Shown here: one piece after another, positions 38,106 to 51,043 of the stretch
Numbering within the stretch: the stretch's first letter is position 1
Layout of the letters: every line of letters begins with the position of its first letter
Source of the DNA: Candolleomyces eurysporus
Taxonomy: Eukaryota > Basidiomycota > Agaricomycetes > Agaricales > Psathyrellaceae
DNA length: 64,000 nt
Assembly: GCA_027579435.1 (NCBI GenBank)
Contig: JANBPK010001197.1
Coordinates: 62,001-126,000, forward strand
Direction of reading: 5' to 3'
The notes under the pieces: generated by a model
Seen by the model: only the letters and a program-made list of their open reading frames with translations
Database searches by the model: none
What the model was told of the DNA's origin: nothing
Made by a program: the position numbers and the translations under genes

Positions 38106-39099
38106 CATACCTCGATTCAGTACACCCTCGACAACGACTGCTTTGAGTCGCGAACTATGGCAACCGCGACATATGTGTCACAAGGACTCCATTGATTCAT
38201 TGGTAATGCCTTGCCTAGAGTTTCAATTAAAGCTGATATTAGTGTTCAGTGTCCTTTTCAGAGTACCTTTGCTGAGTTTGGGAGCAATAGAAAGAGATAG
38301 ACGCAGGACAGTGAACAAGATTTCGAGCGATTTCACTCCTTACCTGGGTCCGGGACGTGCCGATATTCGCGGGTGGGAAAATGACATTGACACACTCTCT
38401 TTTGCTCGTTTCTCGCTCGGTTTCTGAGAATAACCTGGACTATAAATGGTCTCCGAAGACAGCAATATACGTATGTTCTGAATTTGTCACGAGTTTAGGG
38501 AAATTTTGAAGGAACACAGTACCAGGTTTGCTTACGGTCACTGGCCCGAAAGAGCGCGCCTTTTCCAGGCTCTCTCCTCAACGGAGCGATCCTTGCTCTC
38601 CAAAAAAGCAAGCTATGATATTTCATGTAGGTCAGTCTCTGTGCCAAATTCAAGGCAGATCCAACGTCATTTGCGCCCAGGGTGCCCACTGTCCCAAGGA
38701 GTGATGGAATCCCATGGCCAAGAGTGATGGAATTGTGAGCCAACATGTTAGCCTTGAACCACCACCTTCTGTCAAATCCCCGGCCAGCCGTCACGTCTCT
38801 GGGATTTATTTTTCATCGGAGTAAGCTAAAAGCACGCTCTAGGAGGCTTTAGAACAGTGGAAGCTCGCCGATGTGTCACATCAGAATTAGTGTCCTCCCA
38901 AATGAAGCCTACCATGCATCACCATTCGGGCTTCTTTGCGACCTCGAGGCAGAGTTCTTCACGCATTGCCAAAGGCTTGGCTGATGGCGTCGAGGTCATC
39001 GTTGTCTGTTGGCCTGAACCTCGATATGCAGCCTGCAAAACGCACTGAAAATGCAGGTATGATTTAGCTTTGCCTCGTGGCTGGTCAAGTTGCTGATTT
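37553..39099. other. intergenic
   Basis: Upstream flank of E2 to about 38105, then about 1 kb with only short open frames. Nothing recognised. Confidence 0.5.
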
Positions 39100-42004
39100 A
39101 TGTCATCTGTCGTTGTATTGGCGACATTCTATATAGATCTGATACCACAACTATTCTTCTCCCCAACGTTCGACGACGTATCGAGTGGAGAACTCGCGCC
39201 ACGATTGCATTCACAACTAGTGGACCCTACTTCTTTACCGTCCAATCGCCCGAACCTTCTTAAGAAAAGCAGGCGAGGAAGCGGTCAAAGCCATCCAGGG
39301 AGTCCCAAGAGCCACGTTGAGATGGATCAAGAGGACACCTACGACCCCTACAAGTCGTCATCCATCTCCGGGATGCCTTCAACCCCCTTCGCGTCACACC
39401 AGTCCAAAGTTGGTCATGCTCCGGCCCCATCTTCAAACATCCGACAGGGAAACCAAGGCTTTTACGTCGTGAACGCGTATTCGCCTCACAAAGTTGAACC
39501 TTCTTCCCCTCCGAGTTGCCATTCTGCAGGAGCAGAAACCGAGTCAGCGGGGGCGAGCCCAGGAACTATTTCTGCGAAAGCCTTCCGGCGAAGCGTCCAG
39601 TCGGGAATGACGCAGCTGGGAAACGCGTCTTCCCAGTCGTTCCAATCGCCCACCCAACCTGCTCGACACAAGTCTCAATCGCACTCCCACGTTCCCCGCA
39701 CGAAGGACCGCAGAACAGCAAGCGACTCGTTTGTTGGCCATGGCGGGCCGCCAGAGACGTACCAGCATGCCTATGACGGGATTCAGCAAGGCCGCGACCA
39801 GAGCTCAACGGAAGGTTCGAACTTCTCGGACGTTGTTGACCAATCCTTCTTCCGCGATGCCATGGATAGCAGAAGGAATACCACAACCAGTGCGCTCACC
39901 GAAACGCAGCCATCCCTGAACGCACCTCGGCGACGTGAACGTCGTTCGGCACCTCCTTCATCTTCCAATGCGGCCTCGGCTACACACGTTCAATCCCCAG
40001 CCTCGAACGCTGACCATGGCGTAGTCCCAAAGCCGTCTACTAGTCCATCCGTCCAGTCAAGCAATTACGTTCGTATCTGTCGCCGGACTCGGTCTCCTCC
40101 CCCATCGGAATCAAAGTCCAAGGGTTCTTTGTGGCGCATTTTTTCAACCTCATCCAAGGCTAAATCAACCTCTAGCCAACAGCAACCCTCACCATCGTGG
40201 ATTACAGGAGCTTATACTATCGACCCGGCTCTTCGTGTTCCTGGCGGGATCTTACCGGGCTTGGACGAACCAACAGACAGCAACACGTGCCCTGGTGGCG
40301 CAAGGAAAAATCTGGTCCTGGAAGTGGAGAACGGTGGAATGGATGTCTCCATACGTCTCGTACCCACTGCGCAGGACAAGAAGCCGCCACGCTCAGAACT
40401 CAAGTATACCACAATCGACCTCAGGTTGCATGAACCTCAAAATCCAGGGCTTTCGCAGTCGAGAAAGGGGAAGGCGGCTAAGAAGGGAAAAATCCAGGAG
40501 CCGTTTCCCTTGATTGCTCGAATCGTATGTTTTCATTTCAACGATTTGATATTGGCTGAATGATGCCTCTCCACAGGACGCCCCACGGCCTCGGCCCCCA
40601 ATACATCTCTTCGCAACTACCTTGATACAGCCTTTGATACCAGAAGTGTCCCCGTCTCCTTCCAGTCCTCAAGAACGTCATTGCACTGTGGAACAAGAGA
40701 ATGCCAACTCGACTCCCTCTCCCAAATACAGACCAGCTTCAGAGGGTGGTGGCGGTGCCCCCCTTTCGAGGTCGTCTACAAGGACCCAAGGAACGACGAC
40801 AACGCGGCGTTTAACCAAGAGTACGACTGCAAGGCCATTCCACCTCCCATCCTCACTCGTTGTCACTTCTCAACAGCAGCAAAATGCTCAGCAAGCCTCA
40901 TCCCCCTCTTCCAGCGACCTAAATCACCAAAACCCAGCGTCAAACATAGCTGCCGCCCAGGTCCAGTCTTACCCTAATTCGACAAGCTCGAGTTCGCCAA
41001 CTCCTCTTTCGGCTCCTGCATTCCAAGCTTTGCTACCACCGCAGTCCCCTGAGTTGCTGTCCGACTCCCCGATCAAGCTGCATTTGCCACCGACGTTCCG
41101 CGGTCCACTGACCATCTCGGTTCTGGGTGTCGTCGAGCATGGCGGTGTGGGTGCGCACGTAAACTTGTCGCCTGGGGTCCAGAAGCAGGCAGTCATCCTG
41201 AGGGAGACGGATAATCGACAGGTTTATTTTATCGGTGGGCTGAAGCAGGATGATGGGACCGGAGATGGGGACGAGGACGTCGCTGAGGAAGACGATGGTC
41301 GTAGGGCCGGACTGGAGAACGACATGGATACTCGGGAGGATGAGCTATCGGAGGAGTACGATGTCGATGAAAGCACGCTACCGACGCCGTTCGGCGATGG
41401 GATCCGGGATAGCAGTAGTACGCTCCTACTACCGAGGACGGCGCAGAACCAACCATTGACGGCTCCTCCGCAATCCGTGAACGGTTGCGACACCATGCCA
41501 CTCAAACTCCTCTCCCCGTCCTCTCTGACCTCTTCCTCAACGTCCATCATATCCCCCTCAGTGCCAAGCGTACCCCGCACAAGCACCCGAGTGCCGAACG
41601 GCTCCACGAGCTTGGAAAGCATGGACAACGATGACGACGATGGTGCTGGCGCCAGCGTTACACATGTACTGTTGAACCAGTGGTCAAGCGGCTCTGTCTC
41701 ATTAGCGCAACGTTCTTCTTCAAGCGTGGTCACACCCACTCCTCGACGTTCCACGGAGAACTCAGATTTGCCGCCGCAGTTCCCTTTTCCCCCTCCTACT
41801 CAAAGGCCTCAGGCTCCTTCTCCTCCTACTGCCTCTCCTACCATTCAGGCCAATTCAAATCGAGGTGGAGGAGGAGGCGGTGGTGGTGGTGGTGATGGTG
41901 GTGGTGATGGTGGTGGTATCTGGAGAGGAGACCGGATCGACCTGGTTGTCGGTAGAGGGAAGGTATACCTAGAATATGTTGACGAATCGCGATTACCGTT
42001 GTAA
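39100..42004 (+). CDS. DUF7330-like Ser-rich protein
   Basis: Two exons (39100-40524, 40577-42004) with a 52-base intron give up to 950 residues. The N-terminal 370 residues are Ser/Pro/Gln-rich and disordered. A beta-rich domain then begins ITGAYTIDPALRVPGGILPGL and RKNLVLEVENGGMDVSIRLV; it resumes after a Ser/Thr/Pro-rich insert with LPPTFRGPLTISVLG, VYFIGGL and, after a second acidic and poly-Gly insert, GDRIDLVVGRGKVYLEYVDE at the C-terminus. This split pattern fits the basidiomycete DUF7330 domain, a repeat-like beta structure of unknown role, here opened by very long inserts. Start is uncertain: the ATG at 39100 is the first in frame, but MDQEDTYDPYKSSS (about 39322) is an equally natural start. 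Confidence 0.7.
41860..41921 (+). repeat. in-frame GGT/GGA triplet repeat (poly-Gly)
   Basis: Codes for a run of ten Gly followed by two DGGG units inside the DUF7330-like protein. Likely length-variable. Confidence 0.8.
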
Positions 42005-42123
42005 ACTTTATGTTTTCATCCTTATCTTGAACGTCTTGAACCCAAGCTCACTTTTGGTCCACCCGAACGCTGGATATCTGGAAGCTGGCAGCCCGCGAGC
42101 CCTTGATCCCCTTCTCCACCGAC

Positions 42124-42230
42124 GCCTTCTTGGCTCAGTTGGCTAGAGCGCAGGTCTCATATGAACAGTATGGTGAGCAAATTGGGCTCACGCAATCCTG
42201 AGGTCGCAAGTTCGAGCCTTGCAAGGGGCA
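42124..42230 (+). tRNA. tRNA-Met (CAT), intron-containing
   Basis: Exon 1 42124-42161 and exon 2 42195-42230 form a full cloverleaf. D stem GCTC/GAGC; anticodon loop CTCATAA with the T31-T39 mismatch usual in elongator tRNA-Met; T arm GCAAG-TTCGAGC-CTTGC; discriminator A at 42230. The 33-base intron sits after position 37 and contains an inverted repeat (GTGAGC and GCTCAC). The acceptor stem has one C-A mismatch at pair 6-67 plus two G-T pairs, which is slightly weak for a functional gene. Confidence 0.85.
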
Positions 42231-42967
42231 TTGACTTTTCCGCCGTTCCTCACCTGCCCCCCGACGCACCTGCTCGCGGGTTGTTCCTACTGCCCTGGAG
42301 TTGAAGTTTTGCCATGAATCATTACTGAATTGAATCAATGTAAAGTATCTATCTCCTAAACTCAGCTGTCCGTATGAATGGATATTCCGATTCCAATAGC
42401 AAATAAATGTGAACGGTTACTAAACCATAACGAAGATATATGTACCCCCGTAATCGTGTCCAAAACGGATAAATGAATGGTCAAGCACCTGCGGAGACCT
42501 TGCTCAACGTGCCGAAGCCTGGGTGGCAAGTATATATTCTACGTAGGTGGAAATGGCGATAGATGACTCGGACTGGCGGTAGCAAACGAGGATGGGTGTG
42601 TGGACATAACTTGAGTATTATCGCCAGGTGGTGTCCCAGCGTGGCATGCAGGGCCAAGATATCTGATAACATATCAACATCTTCCCTTTAAGCAGGCTGT
42701 GACCCGGGAGAGGGGTGAGGTATGGCCGTTATTCGCTTCGCTTGGAAGCGAGGGCTTACGGTATCTGTCGCGTGTTTTCAGCCTCCGAACAGGTCCTGAA
42801 GGTAAAGGTGGGGTGGGGAAGGAACGTCGTCGAGCTTCCTGGAAGTGCGACTCGGAGGGAAGGGTCCTGTGGTCTGTCATCATCAACGTCTCCCTGCGGG
42901 CATCCTGCCATCACGAAGAGAATATCCAGCCTTCCAGTACAAACATAGCATTCAACCCCGAGGTTCA
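42231..42967. other. intergenic
   Basis: Nothing recognised; 3' side of the UBL3-like gene. Confidence 0.55.
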
Positions 42968-43776
42968 TTAACAGATCACACATCCACAGCATCCCGTATT
43001 GGCGTTGTCCCCAGGATCAGTTTCTGTTCCAGCTAATGACAGACAATCTTAGAACAAGGGTCTCTCGCGAAGGACGATTACGCACCTCTCCCGAACCCAC
43101 GTGTGACTTTCTTGCCGGTGTCTTCTGGTGGAGGTGGGAATGGTCGAATGGAAAGATGCATAATCGTAGACACTGGTGCATGCTGTTGGCTCCCTCCAGG
43201 CGTAGGGGACGACGATGGAAGATGTGTAGGCAATTTGAGGTCTGTTGCGTGATATTAGTAAGAATGAAACCCTTGTTATAGAACAAGAAAACCGATACCT
43301 CGCAACGTCTCGTCATCCTGTAGCATCCTCCCTAGATACAAGACCCGCAAATATGATGGAGCAGGGGGCTGCTCTTCTATCTGGGCGTCGGTGGCGGCCG
43401 CACCGGGGCTCGTTGGTGTACTCCAGGCTGCCCAGACGAGCTCTTTGATTCGTCCAATGGTGGTGTCGGGTTCAAAGTGCATCAATTTCCGCCTCCCGCT
43501 GAGGAACAGAAAGTTGATATACGTCTGGTGCGTCTGCGGGACGAGCAGAGCAAGTGGGGCCGGTTTCGATTCGCCCTCGGGTTTGGGGCTAGATTCTGAC
43601 GGCTTTTCGCCCAAAGCGTGGTCCTTGGTGGATTCGGGTTCCTTGGAGTCCTTTGTGGTATCTTCGGTGCTGTTGGTATCATCCTTCCTGGTTTCGAGTT
43701 GCCCGGCAGTCGATGTGGATGTGCTGGCCTCGAGCATGTCGTCTTGCGGCGTCAGGGTATTGTCGTCGCCAGCCAT
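42968..43776 (-). CDS. UBL3/MUB-type membrane-anchored ubiquitin-like protein
   Basis: Three exons (43299-43776, 43086-43241, 42968-43023) give 229 residues. An acidic Ser/Thr-rich N-terminal extension (MAGDDNTLTPQDD on) precedes a ubiquitin-like fold: INFLFLSGRRKLMHFEPDTT, IGRIKELVWAAW, PSYLRVLYLGRMLQDDETL, then a loop and VSTIMHLSIRP as the last strand. The tail ends GCCGCVIC: two Cys for palmitoylation and a CVIC CaaX box for prenylation, as in UBL3/MUB proteins. It should be attached to the plasma membrane or endosomes; the animal homologue sorts cargo to extracellular vesicles and the plant ones recruit E2 enzymes. Splice phases and the conserved tail agree, so the model is firm. Confidence 0.88.
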
Positions 43777-46442
43777 GGATGGGTATCGAGTAAGCTTGAA
43801 GTTTAGGCTCTTAGAAGGCCTCTCCGCAATCCTCTTTTATAAAAAGCTTTGCAAGCTGAACGGTCGGTCGGTCAGCGTCTAGACTCCATCTCGCTAACTA
43901 GCCAAGCGTACCGTGTCCACTAGCTCCGCTGGTTGACCTTATCTTTGCAGCTCTAGGGCTGTCTAGCAGTCTTCTCGTCGTCAGACACTAGTCTTGGTCG
44001 TGGTCGTGGTGGTCCAGGATAAAGAGCCAAACTGCCAGCCGGTGCAGGCTGTAGATGGAATGCAGAAGCTGTCAGCTTAGTCAGCAGCCCCTGAGGCATC
44101 AACTCTGCGCCGAAATTCGCACCCTTCCCTTGTCTCGTTCCAACAATGTTAAGTCTGAAACTCCTTAGATCTGGCCGAAAATTTGCGAAATAAAAGGCCA
44201 GAAAAATCGCAACTTAAGAACGGATTCGCATAGTTGCAATCCCAGATTCTCAGAGAAACCCAAAGTAGAAACTCCAGATCTCAGCTGCCTTGGCAGATAT
44301 TACGATAAGTTACGGCCAAGAGGCCGAGAGTGTGTTTGCACCAACTACTAGTGTGGCTGAATAGAACTCCAGATAGCGATAAGTTGGACATCTGTCGTCA
44401 TAGACATAATGAGGATCCGGCTGGTCGATTAGGCCAGGGCTCCACATTCGAGTATATCCTCAACGCAACGCTCTATCATAGTACCCGTTGCTTCCGTAAC
44501 TCTATATGTCAACTACTCTCCCTGGTTTCGTTGTTATATATAAACGCTTCTGTCCTGGCAACATATTTAGTTCCAGATAGTCGACACGGTTATTTGCCTT
44601 GGATCAATTTGGGCACCGTGCGTGCTTAGCATCCGCAGGCGAACTTACTGAATCCAACTCACTCCTGTTGGCTGAAGGTCACTGGGGCGACTTCGAGATT
44701 TGTGATGGTGACCAGGATGCTAAGGGCTAGGCGTCGAAGTCACCGGCCAACGGAAGGTTTACAAGTTCACTGCCGTGCGAGCGGTTCACCTCATTTTAGG
44801 ATATCCATTATCCTACAATGGTAAAGGAATCGACTCTAATGTCGCGCATTTTGCCGGAGTTTGATAACGTCAACGACTCAGAAGCAAACAAATGTCTTGA
44901 TTGCACGAAATCCGGAGATTATGCGGAGTGTACGCATTTGAGTTTCGAAGGTTCAAGTTTGATATTTACATTTCTCGCAAAAACCCTCGTTGAGTAATGC
45001 ATACATACCTGCTCTTGCGTGCTCCTAGCTGAGCTGTTGAGCTTGAGTGGTAATCTAGTAGTTTTACTAGACCGCCATAGGCTCTCGGTCCCGCCACGGC
45101 CTTACTGTGTATCGTGGGTTTCTGTCATCATCATAGGTCCAAGGAAGTATTCTGGTTTTCTCGCTCCTCATCAAGTCGATCAACATGGGACCTGGGACCG
45201 AGAAATGCGGTGAACGATGCACACCGGGAATTAACGGGCCGTCTCCCTTCAATTCACCTAACGGAAACAAGTCTCCAAGGCGATCGGCGGGCCAGGGGGA
45301 CGCCCCGTAACCTTGTGGCAGTGGATCGTCCTGGCGGTGGCCGTACTAGCGTGCACTCTCGCAGCACTGGCAGGGTTAGAATGATGCCGATCCGCTTTTT
45401 TTCAAAGAACTGACTGCGGTGCACAACCCTGAAAAGCGAAAAATATTCTCAAGATGGTTGGAAGCGGAAGAACCTTATCCTGCAGTATGCAATGGCCGAC
45501 AAATGTATCTCCTGCAATATCTCACCGAAAGTGATAAAGAAAAAGGAGAAAACTTGGAAAAAAGCGGACCTCTCACAATTAGATTTTCAGTCGTAGACGA
45601 GGCACCGTTGCAAGATTGCCAGGGCACATGGATCAAGACATCATGATCCATGAGCCGACGATCAAGGTCAGGGATTGGTAGCGCTCGATCAATTGATCGA
45701 CGGCCATCAGCACCGAGGGGAGTATTAGCGCCTGTCTTAGGAAATCCGCTGACGCGGACCTCTGCCCGACACGCCGAGGAACNAAAAAAAATGTTTTCCT
45801 ACCCATTCATTGACCCTTTACTGGCTATAATCGCTGTAAATTCATCCACCGGTCACCAAAGGAAGGTTCCCGGCATTTACGATTTTCCATCGAGGACTGC
45901 GCTTCCGTTCTGCGCAGTTTCGTCGCAGGGCACGAATGCCACACGCACCACAGCCCTTGAAGATGGAGGAAAGATAGAACATTCTTCCAGAAATTGTCTT
46001 CTGTGTGAGGGGGGCATGAGGTATCCATGAGGTTCCTATAATTAACGATAGGCAGTGTTGGTATGTCGAATTTTTGTCCAACATGGGAAACTCAGAAAGG
46101 GAATGTTGTCGCCGCAGCAACGGCCTGGGTCCAGCTCGAAATCCCCTATCGAACACCTAATTTCTCGAGCTCAAAGACCTCCAAGTCATTTCTTTCGAAA
46201 GAGCGGATATTTACGCTTCTTTTTTGGTTGAAGATACAGTTATCGGTGCTCTCATTTTCATTCTTAATCTAAAAGAACACTTTTGTGCGACATTCCGTGA
46301 CTTCAGATGTTTAGCGGGGCCAACGCCATGTGGAACATAGCCCCGCCGGATCAGAAAGGCGAAAGCCTTGCGGCCCTCCTTAATCACTATATATACCAGG
46401 TCTCTTGTTCATGGCCTCCATCACTTTACGAACCCCCGCACA
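43777..46442. other. gene-poor stretch
   Basis: 2.7 kb with short open frames only, one lone N at 45783 beside an A run, and no recognisable domain. The 3' end holds the promoter of the RTA1-like gene. Confidence 0.45.
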
Positions 46443-47849
46443 ATGTCTTCCAATTCTACTTCTGGTGCGTCCAAACCGTCTCCTGCGATCCCGTTGGCAA
46501 CGCGCTAACCTTTCCTCCTCTCCTCGTTGTGATTAGCCTCTGGTGGCGCAGATGAACTCTCTGGCGCCTTCAACCCTTATTCTTACACCCCATCCCAGGG
46601 GGTCGCCATTGCTATGGTCGCTCTTTTCGCTTTCTCTACGAGTGAGTCTACCACCCGCTTAGAGGTCAACGATTTGGTTGCTGATTCTCCGCAGTAATAC
46701 ACACAGGCCAAATGGTCCGCCCCAAGCTGTGGTACCTCCTGCCTACCGTCGTATTCAGCGGCCTTCTAGAAGCCGTCGGGTGGGGAGGTCGTCTCTGGTC
46801 ACATTACGACGTGACAAATATGACTGCATATCAGATCCAGCAAGTATGCATCTTCTTACGACTCGAACGATAATTAATGAGTCACTTTTAGAGCACTTTG
46901 CACGGTTCTTGGCCCTACTCCCCTCTTAGCTGCCAACTTTATCATTTTCGGGAAAATCATCGAGGGGCTCGGTACCTGCTACAGTCGTCTGACACCCAAA
47001 TACTGTACGTCTTCTTTTGAATACCTTCAGCTTACCTCGTAGTTGACTTGCTCCCTGCAGATACCATCATATTTTGCTCATCGGTGCGTTCATAGCATGC
47101 GCCTCTTCCAATCGATCGAACTCACATTCACCCGCGTAGGATGTTATTTCCCTCTTTGTCCAAGGAGCGGGCGGTGGCATGGCTGCCGTCGCTAGCAAAA
47201 ACGGGAACAACATCGAAACGGTGAGGATATCAAGTCCTCCTGGGTGACCATCTTTTAACAGTCTTTTCACTGGGACATTCAGGGCTCCCATGTCATGCTC
47301 GTTGGCATCATATTCCAACTCGGTTCGTTACTGTTCACTTTCTATCGCTGCTTACAACCTCACTGAAACCGGGATTGTACAGCGGTCATCGTAATTTTCG
47401 CCGCGTTGGCGGCTGAATATTTGATTCGACAGGCTAAGAACCTACCTCTGCGACCTCGAGTCATCCAAATAGAGAAGCAAGATGAGGGAAGGGCTAGGAT
47501 GACCCCAGAGCTGAAAATTATGCTCGGCGGTTTGGCTTTTAACACACTTTGTTTGTTCATCCGGTGAGCCTACCGAACTCGTTGTGGCCAGCCGTTCAAG
47601 CCAAAGTTCTAAACACCTTTATTGCTTGTCACTAGTGCCATCTATCGTGTCGTTGAACTATCCGAGGGATGGGGAGGACCGATCATGAAGGTCGAACTTT
47701 ACTTCAGTGAGTGGCCCACGCCGTTTACGTTTATCTGAAAGGCTAACAATACCCGCCCCAACCAGACGTTCTTGAGGGAATGATGATTGTGCTCGCAATC
47801 TATACCATCAACTTCATCCACCCTGCGTACTTTCTTAAATTTTGCTAGA
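46443..47849 (+). CDS. RTA1-like lipid-translocating exporter family protein (possible frameshift)
   Basis: About ten exons on the plus strand. Blocks: MSSNSTS; YTPSQGVAIAMVALFAFST; IHTGQMVRPKLWYLLPT; VVFSGLLEAVGWGGRLWS; TPLLAANFIIFGKIIEGLG; DVISLFVQGAGGGMAA; GSHVMLVGIIFQL; AVIVIFAALAAEYLI; AIYRVVELSEGWGGPI; VLEGMMIVLAIYTINFIHP. This is the seven-TM RTA1/RSB1 family, linked to lipid or toxicant resistance at the plasma membrane. The C-terminus is short. Oddity: after the exon ending AYQIQQ the next exon is out of frame unless one T is removed from TTT at 46897-46899, which yields STCTVLGPTPLLAANF as the family expects. Either a consensus error or a recent null allele. Confidence 0.78.
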
Positions 47850-48793
47850 GACTATACTATAGAGGTGGAGGAACGGTTCCTTCTGCCGCGTCGTTTCATT
47901 TAATTAGCATATTGTCAAACATATATACCTGGCTGGTCCGCTAAGTTAGTAGGCACTATCAATTGTTGGACCTACTTATGCACTTTGGGAGTCACTGAAA
48001 GACGTTATTCAATCGATGAAGTTCTCACTAAGACGCCAGAGCATCGTGGTTGCCGCTGACTAAGTATCGAGACACAGCAACCCTCTCCTCTTTCATTCTT
48101 TCTGCTCACCACCCTCACGCCGCCCAGCCAATTGGGGCGACTATTCAATAGCTCATTACAGCAAGTACTTAACGAGGAAGTGGCTCTGGGAGAAGCTCGA
48201 CGTAATCTCATGAGTCTTGTGACGAAGGCAGATGAGCGGGCAGGGACTGGACAGGCTGCACTTTCGGTTCCTTCACAAAAGCTTCGTTATTTCTGACCCT
48301 AAACGTACGCTACCCGAACGACACTCCTAAAATCTCTTGCGCCATTAACCTTGTCTCTCATTGGGCGCATTTCCGCGGTCGTTACACCATTATGACGCCC
48401 GGTGGAACTGGAGACCGACTTCAAGTTGTGCTAGCTAGGAGCTTGTTTCAACGTTCTCGGGGATCCACTTGGGCTAAGAATCTAATATCCGGCCTCTTTC
48501 TTGAGCGGCCCAGCTGCTTGACCGACCGCATGATGGAACAACCACTGAAAAGAAACTTGTTGCTACACTTCCCCAGACTTGGACGTAATATGCGCATCCC
48601 TCTCGCTTGGGAACTTCCGATGGATGGCGATCCCGTCTTTCAATTAATCACATCGTCGGTCGGTGACCCCAATACACGCAAGAATGAGGGAAAATGTCTC
48701 TCACACCTGCCAGCTCCTCCGAGGCGCTATAAGTACGATGAAGCGTCGACTCTGTCCAGCACTTCTACCTCACTTCCCTCCTGACCCCATACG
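47850..48793. other. intergenic
   Basis: An open frame at 48392-48784 has no recognisable content and no splice support, so it was not called. Otherwise empty. Confidence 0.5.
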
Positions 48794-50676
<1,883 letters not shown>

Positions 50677-51043
50677 AGGCTAACCGCTACAAACCCTATG
50701 CGATATTCGATAGGCCCAAAATGTATTAATACACGCGTTTTTGNTTTTATATATGTGACACTCGGCTGACAAGTTGATGAACATCAATCTGTAAGACATG
50801 TGCCGTTCAAATCCACGGAATCGGTGCTCGCCGTGGCCTAGAAGGCATCTTGGGGAACTAGTCATCCAAAAATACAACGAAATAAAAAATATCTTCATAT
50901 GGAAGCGAGGATATTATAGCTTCGGGATCATGTACGACTATGACGGGAAGAAAACTGACTCGAGATGAGGAGGGCATACGAAAGCTCCGGCGCAAGGAAA
51001 CGGATAGTGATCGTATTGAGGTCGGTGCCCAAAGCGAGGCCGC
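50677..51043. other. intergenic between convergent genes
   Basis: 3' regions of the S-adenosylhomocysteinase-like gene and the second P450. Lone N at 50744. Confidence 0.6.

Noticed and set aside
48392..48784. 130-codon plus-strand frame just upstream of the S-adenosylhomocysteinase-like gene
   Set aside because: No recognisable content, and it occupies the likely promoter of a well-supported gene.
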